Shown: one piece after another, positions 1 through 12,874 of the stretch
Position numbering within the stretch: the stretch's first letter is position 1
How the letters are laid out: each line of letters starts with the position of its first letter
From: Auriscalpium vulgare
Lineage: Eukaryota > Basidiomycota > Agaricomycetes > Russulales > Auriscalpiaceae
Assembly: GCA_019915015.1 (NCBI GenBank)
Contig: JAHBBC010000001.1
Coordinates: 4,249,640 to 4,313,639 of the forward strand
DNA length: 64,000 nt
Direction of reading: 5' to 3'
The notes under the pieces: model-generated
What the model saw: the letters and a program-made list of their open reading frames with translations, nothing else
Told to the model about the DNA's origin: nothing
The model's database searches: none
Made by a program: the position numbers and the translations under genes

Positions 1-48
1 GGAAGAACTCAGAGGAGCCCATTTGAGATATATCTCGTACCCTCAAAC

Positions 49-719
49 TCAAACCTTCTTCACGTTCACCACCGCCCCATGCTCCATCGCACGGGAGTAA
101 GGGCACAGCTGTACCCGCAACCTATCAGCAAACGAAATCCACAGTGAGTGCTACGTATATGGCGTACCTCGCGACCCGCATTGATGAGCTCCTGGTCGAT
201 GCCCTCGACCTGGATATCCACCGCGAGCCCGTAGTCACCCATCTCCTCCGCCTCGCCCACGTGCACCTGCGCGTGCACGACGGCCGAGCCAGCCTCGCGC
301 GTCTTGCCCATGCGGCCCGCCGCGAGCTGCAACGACGTCAGGAAGCACGCTGCAAAACTATCAGTGAGTATGGTGTGCGCGTGTGCGCCTAGGGCGGGAT
401 GCGGCTCACCTGCGAAGCCCATGGCCAAGAGCTGTTCAGGGTCATGCCCGTCGCCGCGCCCGCCGAGCGACTTGGGGGTTGCGAGGCGCAGCTTGAGCCC
501 GTCGCCGTCGTTCAAGGCGACCTCGCCGTCGCGGCCCTTGCCACGAGCAGTCGCGTGGGCGGTGTACTGCACGCACAAAGTCAACATGAAAGTTCTCCTG
601 GACGTATTGCATGAGGAGCATACCAGGGGTTTCTTGATGGTCACCAGGGAGCGCCGCGACGCGGCGAAGGTGCTGTTGCGCGTGAGCGGTCGGCTTGACA
701 GGGACGTTGCTCTGAACAT
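49..719 (-). CDS. Ohr/OsmC-family organic hydroperoxide resistance protein, mitochondrial-type
   Basis: Thiol peroxidase of the Ohr/OsmC family, which reduces organic hydroperoxides. Four exons on the minus strand: 719-624, 566-410, 349-168 and 108-49. Introns of 57, 60 and 59 nt have GT..AG ends, and the exons sum to 495 nt, giving 164 aa. The family's two reactive cysteines are visible: C86 in GFAACFLTSLQ, recreated by splicing of intron 2, and C147 in the CPYSRA motif near the C-terminus, after which the protein ends VVNVKKV. The first ~32 residues are rich in Ser, Arg and Thr with no acidic residues, which suggests a mitochondrial presequence (inference). Length fits the family (about 140 aa plus a leader). 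No operon-like context; the downstream side is the window edge. Confidence 0.88.
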
Positions 720-1551
720 GGCGGCGGTTTGGTGGAGAATGTGGATGATGGATATATCTAGTGCCCGTGTAGCTTATATACGTACCCCGCGATATATCAG
801 CCGCGTACGGCGGGTACGGTGTGAAATATCTCCGCGACCGTATCGCGGGTATCGCGGGTTGCAAATGAGATTTGGAGAACCCCTCATTGTCTTCTGGGCT
901 AAGGCCCTCAGCCACGGAGACTAGAGAACCCCGTCGTGCGCAGCGGTACCTCGTGCAGGATAGGATAGGATAGCAACCCGCCAGGGGGTCCCGATGAGGA
1001 ACAGGGCGCCGCGATATCACAAGCATAGGCATATAGAGATATATTGAAGCACAGGATGCAGATGAGTTTGTGAGGACCCCGTCCTGCGCAGTCGTGCGGC
1101 CGTGCAGCAATCGTTGTACGCGGCCGCGCCAGGTGGTAGAGGCGTGGGAGTTCCGCCCTCGGTCCAGTGCTCCGACTCGTCCGCGCAACAACTTGTGTGG
1201 ACCGTCAACGTTCCCGCGCCCAACGTTTCTCCCTTGGACCATGAACTTCACTCGACAATCTGAGCTTCCTCGCATGCACTGCTACTCTCTTGCTCTTAGT
1301 TCATCCTCGTCGAAACCTTGAGCAGAGGTTGAGATGCCCAACTTCCAAGCATCTGCGTATGTTCATGAACAGAGACAAGCAATGGTCCAGTGCATTCAAA
1401 ATACGATATTCCTCCATTCTCCAGTCTCTACCTGGCGTCGAGCCGCCTAGGTGAGTGGGGGAGCGCAACGCCAGTGACTCTGACCAACGGGCCTCATCGA
1501 AATACTTGTTCGGCTTTTTACAGCGTCCCTCTCGCCCTATCCACGACAACC
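720..1551. other. intergenic region between divergent genes
   Basis: About 830 bp between the start of the Ohr gene (-) and the start of the PH-domain gene (+), so it must hold both promoters. Open frames here are GC-driven and show no family motif. A short direct repeat (tatcgcgggtatcgcgggt) lies near 841-858. Nothing else is recognised. Confidence 0.5.
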
Positions 1552-4500
1552 ATGGAGTCGTACAGATCGCCAATGGACGACGTGTCTGACATCTTCTCTC
1601 TCTATTCCCATCCCATGACTGTCGGAGGCGCCACATCCGAGGGCTCTGATCCCCTCCCCACTCCTCTCGACCATCCCGCGCATAGGCCGTCCTTTAAACC
1701 CGCAGTGACGGGACCTCGGAGCATCATCTCCCGCAGAGAGAATGACAAACTGGTACGAGCGTACTCCGAGGCCTCTGATGCAGTGCGCTCGCGCTATGCG
1801 GACGGCGGCGGGCTCGAAATCGTCCCGGAGTCGCTGGAGTACATGTCTCCCCACGGCCCCGAGCCCTACGAGGAGTACTTTGCCATCCCTGTCCAACCCG
1901 TGGCCCCTGCTTCTCGCAAGAGCTCCCTGCAGCGCCAGAAGTCGACCAAGGAGCTCATAAACCGTTTCGAATCTCTGTCATCGGATGGAAGTCGCTCTGC
2001 GATGATGCGACCGTCGTCCCCTCCGAAGACTGCGCCAAGTCTATTCACGCCGACCGCCAAGGCAGAGAAGAAGGGTTCGCCTCTCCGCCAGTCGTTTCGC
2101 AGTCTGATGTCCGTGTTCAAGAAGGGGAAGAAGTCGAAAGACAAGAGCGACCCTTACCTCACTCTCCCGAAGCTGGACATGTCGGCTTGCACGTTGACCT
2201 CTACCCCGTACGCGCCACCGTCTAGCACCGAGGTGGACGCCTCCCACCCCAGCTCCAGCCGTGCGCCGGGCTCGAGATTCTGCACGTCGCCCAACGTATA
2301 TGCGCTCCATTCCGGTCCTCTGCTTTACCTCTCTCGCCCTCATCCGGCGTCGACGGTCATCTTGCCCGTATGGATGAACTGCGAAGCCGTGCTGCACGAC
2401 ACGCACATACTGCTCTCGGCGCCGACCTCCCAGGGTGTTGCCGCGACGAACATTGTGTCGCTCTCGGCATGCACGGACGTTCGGTCGTTATCTGCGGGCA
2501 ACATCGACGCAGAAGAGCAGGCGCTTCTGCCCGCGATGGAAGGATCTGAGAATCCAAAGGTGTTCGAGGTGGTCTTTGCGGGTAAGGACGCCCAGCGTTT
2601 CGCCGCGCCGACGGTGCAGGACAGGGCTGCGTGGGTCAGTGCCATCTGGTGAGGGTCCATTTTCTTCCCGTCTTTCCCACCGGAACTTATCTAAGCTCGT
2701 CAGGGATGCGATACTTAAAGCGCAGGACCAACAGACCCTCGAGCGTCGTCAGTCTGAGCGACGAAGCATCATCCACGTGGACACATCCGCAACAGCCTCT
2801 TGCGACCTCTCCCGTACGACTACACCAGTGTCAGCCAGAGATCGTCTCCCCTCGCCCGTTGCAGTGCCTTCGTCGAGTCGTGAAGCTTCGATCGCCCATC
2901 CTTCCGTCTCCGACGAGGAACGCCCTTCCAGGCTGAGCGCGGCTTCACCCGAGCAACCTCCTTCTCCACCTCCAAAGGCGCAGTCTGTCCTGAGCAGTCG
3001 GTCTGTTGACACTGCTTCGCATGACAGCCGTCTCTCGACCCCTCCGCCATTCTCCTCCACAAGTGACAGGCTCACTCCCACATCCACCCCTCCCTCGCGC
3101 GCGCCCAGTCCATCTATCATGAACCTTGATCGGCGTTCCGTCGTCAAGCAGCGCCTCGCCGAGATGCAGCGCACGCAGTCTGTCGACGCGCGCACCAGCA
3201 CCGCGCGATCAACCCGCTCAACCGAGTCCCGAGCTAGCTCCAACCTGACGCTGCACACACGATTAACGAGCACGCGCGCCTCCACGCGTTCTTCCGCCCC
3301 GTCCTCGCGCGGCACGAGCATATACTCTAAAGTCGGGTCGGACGCATACGCGCTCGACAACAGCAGCCGCCTGACGTCGCCCGTTTCCGCAACGTCTGAG
3401 TCATCGCACAGCACGGTGCTCCCGCCGGGCAGACCGAAGTCGGCCTTCGGGATACGCGAGGAGATGCGCCAGCGCGATAGGATGGAGCGCAAGCAGTGGT
3501 CGGAGGCAGCGGGCACTCCGTCTGCGATGGAGCGCGACGAAACGCGGGCTTCCGCCACCACGGATGGTCCTGCGCCCTCGCAGTATGCGGCGTCCATGCC
3601 AGAAGACGACGTCACTGCGCTGCTAGACGTTATGGATGCGCACGCGGAGCGGCAGGTCGATCTGACTGCGGACATTGGGGACCAGTTGTCTGAGGTGCAC
3701 GAGGACGTGAAATCGGTCGCGCAGGGCGTACGCGCAGCGATCTCCGAGCGTGGACAGGACTCCCGGAACATCGCAGAAATGCGTGATGCGCTGGACGGCT
3801 TGCGCGATGCGGTGTTGCGGTCGCGAGGCAGCGGCGGCAGCGTGGTGCTGGGAGATGAGAGCAAGCAGTCTGGGGATGCGCAGATTCTTCAGGCTTTACA
3901 GGACATCCAGGAAGTTTTGAAGGTCGGTCAGCCGGCGGCCGGGCCGGACAAGGACGGCTATCCGGCGATCGCGGTGTACTCCAACGAAAGACCTTCGGCG
4001 TTCGCCCGTGCACGACCTGCATCGCCCGCAGCACCCTCCGACCTTTCTGATATTCAGCGCAAGCTCGATGCGTTGCTTTCCATGTCTCAAGCCTCGGACG
4101 CGGGCGAGAAACCATCGTCACCTGTTCCTGGCATACAACGGGTTCGTCCATCTGCTACCCTTTACTCGCTTTTGTTGCTCATCCTCGCAAAAGGCTTTAT
4201 CTGTGAGGAAGGCTTCTGGAGAGGCCGGTGGCTCTGAAGTTGGAAGTGCAGTCTCTACGGCCCAGGTACGCCTGTCCTGGACGTTCCCGAGTGTCGCAAC
4301 TGATAATTGTGTAGCTGCAGGAGATTATGAGCTTGCTCCGCAACGAGGAGGGTACACGTACTCTTCAGATGGAACAGCAAGCGGACAGTGTCCGTTATCT
4401 GAACGAGCTGAACATGGTAAAGCAATCCGCAGCCTCTCCATATCACATTGCTGATTGCGTCTGCTGTACAGTGGCTTGAGGCCTTCGTCAACAATGGCAC

Positions 4501-5358
4501 GGCGCAGATACAGGCCGTCGCTGAGGGCGTGCAGAAACTGTGCGAAGGGATCGGCGCTGTCGACGAGCTCCGCGATGCACCAAAGGCTCCCGAAGACCGC
4601 GACCAACCCGGGCTTCTGGGCGCACTGAACAAATTGCTCGCCGAAGGCGAAGTCCGGAACAGAGATTCGGCAGCACTTCAGAGCACGCTCGATGGTCTCG
4701 CGGCGGCGCTCAATGATGATATGCGGAAGAATGCCGAAATGCGCAGCACGTACAGTGAGTTCGCAAACAGCATCGGCTTGGGGCCCGGCTGATCCGCTCT
4801 AGCTACGGAATCCGTTTTCGGACTTATAGACCGCCAACGGCAGGACCAAGAGCGCATGCTGCGTACCTTAGCCTCCGGTACGCGCACCGCGTGCTACAGC
4901 TGTCTGCCTCTATCTGACCGTCCAAATAGAGCTCTCCGAAGACATTCGAGGAGAAAGGCTGAGGTTCGTCGAAGCGATGAAAGAAGCGACGGCCATCAAT
5001 GTTCAGAGTGCGTAGACCCTCTTCTAAGGCTTGAGCGTTATATAACAGTCGACGAGCAGTCCACGTTGAAGATTTTAAGAAGGAGCTCACGCGTGAGGTC
5101 ATCCACACTACGCAGGAGGTCGACCGGCTGCAGCGCGAGCGCCAAGTGCTAGAGCAGCAGATCGCCGACTTGTTTGCGTTCTACGCGAAGCAGAAGCAGG
5201 CGGCAGCTGTGAGTAGCGACCCTCTCCCCCGCGTTACGCTCCTTATTTACGACCTACAGCCTTCAAAGCATCATGCGCAACCGACAGCAGCGGGACCGAG
5301 TCGTGGCGCTTCGCGGCGAAGGGCACTCCCTAACCCTCCACCAGGTCAGAGGCATTGA
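1552..5358 (+). CDS. PH-domain and coiled-coil protein, nine exons
   Basis: A cytoplasmic scaffold-like protein; exact function not recognised. Exons: 1552-2648, 2704-4141, 4194-4265, 4315-4416, 4472-4754, 4803-4877, 4930-5007, 5060-5208 and 5260-5358. They sum to 3393 nt (1,130 aa) with every junction in phase. Residues 1-245 are Ser/Pro-rich and low complexity with a basic patch (KKGKKSKDK). Residues ~249-370 fit a pleckstrin homology fold, from YALHSGPLLYL to RAAWVSAIWDAI with the conserved Trp near the end. A long Ser/Thr/Arg-rich linker follows, then helical coiled-coil segments in the short 3' exons (for example RLQRERQVLEQQ). The ATG at 1552 follows a pyrimidine-rich leader; an upstream in-frame ATG at 1390 is possible but adds atypical sequence. 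The C-terminus RRALPNPPP relies on the last splice and is less certain. PH domains usually bind phosphoinositides or proteins at membranes. Confidence 0.75.
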
Positions 5359-5656
5359 AGGGTTGAATGAGGTCAGGATGTAGTACGCTTATGTGGTTTA
5401 GACAAGAACATATGACACCTACCTGTACAGTACATATGTACGCACTTCGCGCGCTCATGCTCAGAAACTCTGAGTAATGGGAAGCTGGTCCTGTGCGCCG
5501 CGACATATATTTACACACATGATACGAAGATATCATACCCATATGCCGCGGTATTATATCAGGCATCGGAATAAATGCGAAGGCCCGCAGGTGGCCAGGA
5601 GAACATCGTCTTTTATCCGATGTCGCGCCACTCGTCCATGTTGCTGCTCCCCGCAT

Positions 5657-6981
5657 TTAAAGCATAGCGCGTGATGCGATCGGCATCTGCACTAAAATAT
5701 CGAGAATAGCTCGCGACAGCTCGTCCGGTTTTTCTTGAGGAATCTGTAGTGACGCATCCCGCAATCAGGATCAGAGCGATCTTCAAAGGAGGCAACATAC
5801 ATAGTGTCCCGCTCCATTGATAGTTATAAGTGTTGCCCCTCGCCGTTGAAGCTTCTGGTGTTCCAATGCTAATGCCTTTTCCAAATCTCTGGACCTTGCC
5901 GAGACAGGTCAGCATAGGTACTCTGCGTGCTTACTACTAGTACCGGCGTACCAGAATTTGCGCACTCCTCCAATAAGAATATACACAGGAATGGCACTGG
6001 TGGCGGCCTCGAGACGCCTCACGAATTCGGGCGTACTTTCGAAGTCAGCCCAGGTGGCGCTTTCCTGCTCCAGCGGGGTCTTCGTCACAACGTCGCCGCT
6101 CTCGGTGGTCCGGAAATATGTTCTCTGTCACCAGCAGTGCATCCCGTTGCATGAATGGTAATACAACTCGAATTCGGCGAGAAACGTACGCATAACAGAT
6201 CGAACGCCTCGGGATGGAAGCTTTTCCATGGCGCATGGGTGCTCAGAAATCGCACCCCTTCGCCAAGAGACGCCCATCGGGCAGGCCGGCCTGCGTTGTA
6301 GGTCTTGTAGGCGCTGACATGATGCGCAAGTTGCCCAAGATAATCCGGAGGGATCTCGGTACTCTCGATCACGAAGATAGAAGAAAACTGTGAGCGCAAG
6401 TCTGACGTGGTCATAGCGAACAACCTGGACGGATCTCTCAGCACATCGCAGCGTCGCAACATTGAGTGTCACTGACAGAGCCGGGGCGCCGGCGGAGTGA
6501 GAGAGCGCCACCAGATTCGCGCGGTCACCGGGAAGCATATTTGGTGATTTGAAAAGCGCTTTAATCGCAACGCCGTACTGCGCAACGGGAACTGCAGATA
6601 TCATCAATAACGTAGATGGGAGCAAAATGCGAGCTTCGACTCACAGACTTCCTTGTACTGACTTGTAAGCAGGACCTCGTTGAGAACGGCACCGTCGCCG
6701 TGGTTCGGCGCCTCGACGACCCACGCGGTGCCAATGCGCACGAGGCTATCTCGTTGCGCCTCGAACAAGCGGCGCAGGAACGGCACCCACCATTCTGCGT
6801 CTGGGGGCAGACCATCAACAGCCAGTTCGCAGTCTTCAACAACAGTGAAAAGCGACTCACTACCGCTGATGGCGCACGTCAGGAGCAAATTGAGGGTACG
6901 TGCGCCTGTCACTCGGTTTGCAGGAGCGGTCGACGTGAATCGAGTGGCCTTGAACCTGAAGGGGACATCGCTATAGTGCAT
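5657..6981 (-). CDS. alpha/beta-hydrolase fold protein
   Basis: Serine hydrolase of the alpha/beta fold; substrate unknown. Six minus-strand exons: 6981-6645, 6591-6473, 6387-6190, 6124-5952, 5894-5801 and 5743-5657. They sum to 1008 nt (335 aa) and all junctions are in phase. The early segment (RVTGARTLNLLL, then VVEAPNHGDGAVLN) is the typical fungal abhydrolase start. The nucleophile is Ser145 in LSHSAGAPAL, a G/A-x-S-x-G elbow variant. The general-base His is H306 in the GAGHY motif, recovered only after splicing. The acid residue is not assigned. An upstream ATG at 7146 is in frame, but 6981 (MHYSDVPFRF) matches where family members usually start. No signal peptide is obvious. Transcribed divergently from the DUF6533 gene at 7793. 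Confidence 0.82.
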
Positions 6982-7792
6982 TACCGGAGGGCATTGAAGG
7001 ATATACGAGGAGGAAGACAGAGGCGCGTGAGCTTTAGCGGGTGGGGATGTAATGGCCATTGCGACGGGGTGCAGAAGTATCCCCGTTAGAGTCTTGGAGA
7101 CAATATAGGCCGTTGGCCATAGCTGGAGCTTCGGAATCGTGGTCACGCATCAAGTCGTGGTATGGGGGTGGCGCCGCAGTCTCGGGGTGACAGTTCGGCT
7201 GGTACATACAGCATCAGAAGGTCGTCGGATGAGCTCAGGGTGTATGTTCCCGACGAAACGATCGTACGCCGGGTGGAGCCTTCCTGATGATGCCGTTGCT
7301 AGTACGTCGGAAGTCACGGAAATGCTTCGATCACGGAATTTGATAATATAATTCGGAAACAGAATGAGAGTACTCACCCAAGCGTACAGAACAGGCAATA
7401 CGACGAACTCTCGCGGACGGTATGACTTTAGAGCGCAGGGCAGACCCAGGGATCGTGACTAAGTGGCAGAGCAGCGCATCTTGCGAGAGGGCAGATTCTT
7501 GGGATCCGTCATGTTGGCATCTGCAAATAAAGGCAGCTGTTGCAGCTGCGCCCGACTCAGATTACAAGATGAGTGTACATCACGTGGTAAATCTTATGTA
7601 ATATGGGGCGTGAAGGACGGTCCGCGTCGCCTGTTCGTTCTTCTTCAAGTTGATGCTCTGTGCTCAGCGCTCAGCGCTCAGCCTGATGGCTCCAGAGAAA
7701 TACGGATTTCCACCGAAATGGCCGGTCCTACGCTGGGTACTGCGCGCCACCCGCTAGTATAAGTAAAGGGAGGTGCTAGTTTCCTTTCGCAA
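6982..7792. other. divergent promoter region
   Basis: About 810 bp between the alpha/beta hydrolase (-) and the DUF6533 gene (+). It contains a short tandem (cagcgctcagcgctcagc around 7663-7682). No coding signature or RNA gene is recognised. Confidence 0.45.
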
Positions 7793-9287
7793 ATGGCAGG
7801 TACCATGGCGGGCAATTCGACTGTGAACCTGGATGAGCTCATTTCCAAAGCACCTGTCATCTTGGGACAGCGGTATATGTCAGGTACGCGAGCAGTCCAT
7901 TTGATTGAGACATCGTCCTCAACGGGTCCGTCGATAGCTGTAGGAGCAGCGGTGCTGTTCTACGACCATGCCTGCACCTTTTTATCGGAGATACACCTCA
8001 TATGGAGGCGGCCGCTGACCATAACCAAGCTGCTGTTCTTATCAATGAGGTATAGCATCGCCGCGGGCCATATCCTACTCATCTACAGTGCGCCCCTTGT
8101 TCTTTTCTGCGTGGCATTTACTTAGTCCGAGTACCAACCCACAGCCCTCAGTGGTTTGGCGGAATCGACACCTGACAAGGTACGCAAATCCCTGCACTAT
8201 ATCGCTTTTAATTTTCTGACGGAGCTGTAGTTGTATGTTCTTGTTCGCATCCCAGCGCAGAATACAGGTGCTCATATCACGGAGCTGCCAGGTGTGGATT
8301 ATACTTGTCGGCGTGATGGCTCTTTCGGGGATTCTTCTTTCAGACTGTACGTTCATTCCTCTACTGTTCTCCCCGCAGCACGAGTGCCATTCTAAGAAAG
8401 CGAAGTTCTCCTAGTCGTTCGCGTCTATTCGCTTTGGGATCACAGAAAGTCAATTCTTAGAACTCTCACCGTCGGATACGTTATATCTGCGCTCTTCACA
8501 GCGGGGACGATGCTCGCTAGCACCGCCGACCTCGCCCGTAAGGTGTCGAACCCTCCATTCTACACACAATGAGCGCAACTTTCGTCCTCGCAGGTTCGAC
8601 ATTCTTCGAAGGCCAAATCTTTCACATGTGCTTGCTGGACAGTAGGCCCAAACTCTGGTCCGGGATATGGATCTCGCAGGTATGTATCAGTCAGAACAAC
8701 TGCCATGGCAATGCTAATAAATTACAGGTCGCATTTCACCTATTCGTATTTGTACTTACCGTTGTCAACGCCACCGATCGCCCACGACAAGTCAGTTCGC
8801 CTCTGATTACCGATCTGCGGAGGGACGGTGGACTGTTCTACGTCGTGCGTACTTCGGTGCCTTCTGCCCATCCAACCGCCGTCTGACCGACCCATTCGCC
8901 TATGAAATGGTAGGCAATGATCGGTAAGCCCACTGGCCCAAATTCTGGGCCTCGCTCATGCCCTACGACGCAGTGCTCCGACTCGTAAATCTCATCCTCG
9001 GCCTACTTCCCGGTGTACGACAAACTCATTTTACCCGAGGCGCTGATTGCTCACGTGCCTTGCCCCGTTCTGCAGGACGGACTCTTCCTCATGGCCGTCT
9101 GGTGAGTCGCCGTAGTCGCCTATATGGCTCCGGGCTGAACAGGTGCCGGTGACTGCGCACTAGGTTCGTGTGGGCAATGGCCGCGGTGACCGTCAGCCGT
9201 CTCACGCTGAAAGTCGAGGCGATGTTACGAAGGATTCAGGACAGAGCGCCGTTGAGAGGAGCGTCAATCGAGATAGAATTACGTTGA
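7793..9287 (+). CDS. DUF6533 family multi-pass membrane protein
   Basis: Seven-helix-type membrane protein of the basidiomycete-expanded DUF6533 family; function unknown. Segments in order: the signature AAVLFYDHACTF with LIWRRPLTITKLLFL, formed by splicing 7883 to 7938; a Cys-containing helix near 8240-8330 (CQVWIILVGVMALSG); VVRVYSLWDHRKSIL near 8415-8455; GSTFFEGQIFHMCLLD; VAFHLFVFVLTVVNATDRP near 8730-8790; and FVWAMAAVTVSRLTLKVEAML, joined by splicing onto MAVW, ending ..IEIELR with TGA at 9285. At least eight exons. The junctions between 8070 and 8230 and between 8850 and 9010 are not settled, so mild decay of the locus cannot be excluded. A second member lies at 17033-18686. Confidence 0.65.
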
Positions 9288-9727
9288 GTCGCGCAGTATA
9301 CGTGTACGATTGTGGCGCAAGCTGCTTCCATCAAGTTTGGCGTGTCAGTGAGCGGTCGGATCCACAAAACGCAAGGGCCATGGAATGGTAATGAGCGTTG
9401 CCGAGGAGAATCACTTTGAGACGGAAGGGGGTCCCGGGTTTCAAGGCCGCGAGGGGCTGTTGACTCTGGGCATGGAAGTCGCGATAAGGGCCAAGGACAG
9501 AGTCCGAACAGATGGTGGTCAGCGCTGATTGATCGCAGCCCGAAACACAGCATGCGTGCGGGACACAATAGCACCGCATGTGACCAGACATACGGCACAG
9601 ATCCAGAGAACTGGGACGGTATGCCTTACGAGAACGTCGCGAAGAGGTTCACCGGGAATACGACCGCCGACCGAAAACGATTTTTTTTTTCAAACGGCTA
9701 CATCACATCAAAAGACAAGAGAACATA
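9288..9727. other. intergenic region between convergent genes
   Basis: 440 bp between the 3' ends of the DUF6533 gene (+) and the MFS gene (-). Open frames on the minus strand show no protein-like motif. It contains a poly-T run at 9681-9690. Nothing else seen. Confidence 0.45.
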
Positions 9728-11517
9728 TCACAGAATCTGCGTGCCGAGTCGACGCACCAGTAGCTGCCTCGCTACCAAGCACAGAATGGCACCTATCGTG
9801 ATCATAACCTGCCGAGATGCCCCAACACGCCGTCAGAAAGAGCAAAAACAGCGAACAGCAACTGTAACGTACGGCGCTGAAGGCGATGGGCTTCGACCAC
9901 GGAAATGTGGAACCGAGAAGTTTGCCATCGATTGGCGTGCCGGTGAGAGCTGCGACGGAGCTCAGGGCGAAGGCAAGACCCATGCGCACTCTGTAAGGTA
10001 ATAAACCTCAGAATCGTGCGTGTTGCGTCGACGCCCAACGCACCCTAGCTCTCGCTCGCTTTTACTCATGTTGCTGAAGACTGGCGACAGGAGCGAGAAC
10101 CCTGCGCGTCAAACGACTGCGCGTCAGCGTAGCGGCGGAAACATCAGATGGAATTGGCACGCACACGCGCCCGCGAAGAATCCATAGATAACAGCAAATA
10201 CGACGACCCCAGCGACCGATTTCGCGCCGAAGAATGCCCACGCGAGGATAGCGCAGAGGAAGGCTGATGCTGTAAACACGTTCATCGGACCGTACCGCTG
10301 TGCCAGAAGGTTGGGCAGTATGCGTCCGGGTATCGCTGCCCCATTGAGTATTGTGAGCTGTGGACAAGGGATGGTTCCGTGAGTGCCATCCGAGCTTGGC
10401 GGTGAGAAAACGGACCGTGTAGAATGCGAACGTGGGGTCCATGCCATGCAAGATTGTGTACAATTGAAGGTAGAAGTCTAGACATAACGGTAAGTTGCCA
10501 ACGACTCGTATTGCTAATAAATAAATAAACTGACACGGGAAATAGACCCCCCAGTTCATGAACAAGCCACTGGATCTTTGGTCAACTCCCAAACTAGGGG
10601 AGTGAATATACAGAACACACCCTATCGCAACGAACATATACGGAGCGTCAGTCAACAGCGCCTTTATTCCCGCTGGTTGCTGCTGGGACTTCGTCGGTGG
10701 GGGCCGTGGGTACGAAGTCATCAACGCGTTTGCAGCGAGTAGCATGCCGAGAGCCAAAAACGCCGACGCGCGGACGCTCCACGCATACGAGACGCCATTT
10801 TGCAGAAGTTGATTGAGCATGATGGGGAAGAACGTCCCGCCGACAGGCAGTCCTGCACATCAGTCGTGAGCCGACCGTACCGCACTGACCAAGACACTCT
10901 TACCACTTGATGCCAATCCCATGGCCAATGTCCTCCGGGAACCCCAGTGTTCAGAGTGTACGGCCAAGACGGGGATATATACCAACCCGGCGCCGATGCC
11001 CATGCCGATTCCCTGCGACAAGAAGAGCTCGTAATACTTGTCCGGGTGTGCAAGCGAGACCATGAACAGTCTAAGTCGGGCCGTTAGAAGCCTGCATGCG
11101 TCCTGATACATATGCACGTACGAGAACGTGAACAGGAGCGACCCCGCGCCGACGACCACGCGGAAGTGGCCGAGGTCGTGCAGCTTTCTTGCTGGCAACC
11201 CCATTGCGATGAGGAGAAAGAGTTGTGTCGAGCCAATCCAGCTGACGCGTGTGGCAGACGCGGCGTGCGAGCGCGTGTAGAAGTCTTGATAGATCCCGAA
11301 GGAGTATGTATATCCAAATGTTGAAGCAATGGCTAACCAGCTGAAGAGAAACTCAGCAGTGGAGATGGACGGCAGAGAAGGGCATCACTCACGCGCCAAT
11401 GAGAGTCATCCATGCGCGGACGCCACCATGGACGCCACGCGGTGCAGGAGACGTCACGGTGGACTCCTCGGAGTCGCGGACGGTCATGGCGAACGTATTT
11501 TTGTCGAGAGGCTCCAT
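9728..11517 (-). CDS. MFS transporter, monocarboxylate-porter type
   Basis: Plasma-membrane major facilitator superfamily protein, closest by motif order to fungal MCT/MCH-like monocarboxylate permeases. Substrate is not predictable. Exons run from ATG 11515-11517 (MEPLDKNTFAMTV) to TGA at 9728. Recognisable pieces in order: GGVRAWMTLIGA joined to WLAIASTFGYTYSFGIYQDF; VSWIGSTQLFLL; SQGIGMGIGAGLVYIPVLAV; GLPVGGTFFP; YAWSVRASAFLALGMLL; a short cytosolic linker with PRPPPTKSQQQ; PYMFVAIGCVL; GRILPNLLAQRYGPMNVF; and finally MGLAFALSSVAALTGTPIDG plus KPIAFSA spliced to VMITIGAILCLVARQLL. Twelve helices are expected for the family. About ten short introns are needed; the last (about 67 nt, ending at 9826) is clear. 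Confidence 0.78.
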
Positions 11518-12874
11518 GTTGTGGGCCGGCAGATGAAAGTAGGAAGAGAAAGTCGCGAGTAGGACGACGCAGGCGGCGTAGTAACACAGGAATGGGCGGC
11601 GGTATGCCTCGCATGTCGGAGTCTTCCGAGAGAACAAGTGTTGTGAATGACGCTCACCTCTTCTCGTGAAGAATAGAAGGAGCCCCAGATACAAATCAAA
11701 TCAATAGCGCCGGTAGTATTCGGTGTTCCCGGAAGCGATTGTGGTTGTGGACAGGGAAGTACCGGTGCATGGGTGCACGAGGTGGGAGAAAGGCGCATTT
11801 TAGCAACCAGCTGCAAAGATCAGATGAGTACAAGCGTGCTGCGGAATGATCTTGACCACTACTTGCGCAGCCTCCACAACGCCTCAAGCTGGGTCAGTTG
11901 AGTGGTAAAAATGTAACATACCTCTGTAAAGTTCCGTAACCCGGGAATGACGAGACCTCATCAAGAAGCGACGTGGCCAGGGATGGCGGCAACGATGGGC
12001 GCATATTCTTCATGATCTTAGCCGCATAAGTAACTTGCTGCCCAGAGGAGGCGGCCGATGGGACGCCCAGGAAACCGGTACCATGCCAGAATTCGTGCGT
12101 AGTAGTTTGGGTCTGACCTGAATATTCCGTCAGCGACCTGGCAACTATCATGACAACATCCCGACCCCGGTGCAGAAGGTTTAAGCACTGGACTGCTGGA
12201 CAGAGTTCAACGTTCAACAGCGGGACTCGAATTGGAAAGTGATCATGGGTCGGAGGAAAGGGTGAGTCGAACGCACACCGGCAATTCCCAGAGTGTGCAC
12301 TCCCCCACCATGTTGCTCATCAATATTTGCTTCAACGTCCTCAAGCTTCATAGGTCATCTCCGAGGCCATTTCGTGCATTCGCCGTCGCGTCGCTGTCCG
12401 CGCACACCACTCACCAGCGGTATGGGCGGGCTGTCAGCTCATGGCGAACAACGGCGGCTCAAGTCTGAGGTACTTGCGAAGAAGCGGGAACTCCTCCAGA
12501 CGCGCCCAGGACGTCGACCAGTCCGCGAAGCTGTGGCAGCCCGGGAGTGTGGACAAGTGGATCGCAAACCTCGAAAAGCTCAGCGGTGCGTGGTACTCTA
12601 TGTACCATGTCTGTCCCTGCTCATATCAATGCATTGCCGGACAACGATTTGAGTGCCTCAAATTGGTCGTTCCGAGTCTCCCTCACGTTCAACATCACGG
12701 TGCGGGTGCTGACGACCAGGCTGTAGGCGTCCGTGTCTCAGATCTCACCTTACACGAGCATACAAGCTCGCGGGCTTGTCGCGGGCTGCTGGCTGACAGC
12801 CCCAGGATCGACTCTACTTCCTACTCCCACCATCTCGCGCACCTCACAGTCGTTCCCATCCACATTCATTTGCA
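11518..12874. other. intergenic; right half belongs to a segmental duplication
   Basis: About 1.36 kb between the MFS start (-) and the coiled-coil gene (+). From about 12030 onward the sequence is clearly similar to 36180-37007, upstream of the broken coiled-coil copy; for example, a block around 12180 about a 'ctggactgctggacag' motif recurs near 36325. Reading frames across the shared part are not conserved between copies, so it is probably non-coding upstream DNA. Confidence 0.5.

Noticed and set aside
442..1275. 277-codon minus-strand frame upstream of the Ohr gene
   Set aside because: It overlaps the Ohr exon 1 and intron 1 in another frame, has an Arg-rich composition from GC bias and shows no motif.
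2749..3864. 371-codon minus-strand frame
   Set aside because: Antisense shadow of exon 2 of the PH-domain gene, which has strong Ser/Thr codon bias that leaves the opposite strand open.
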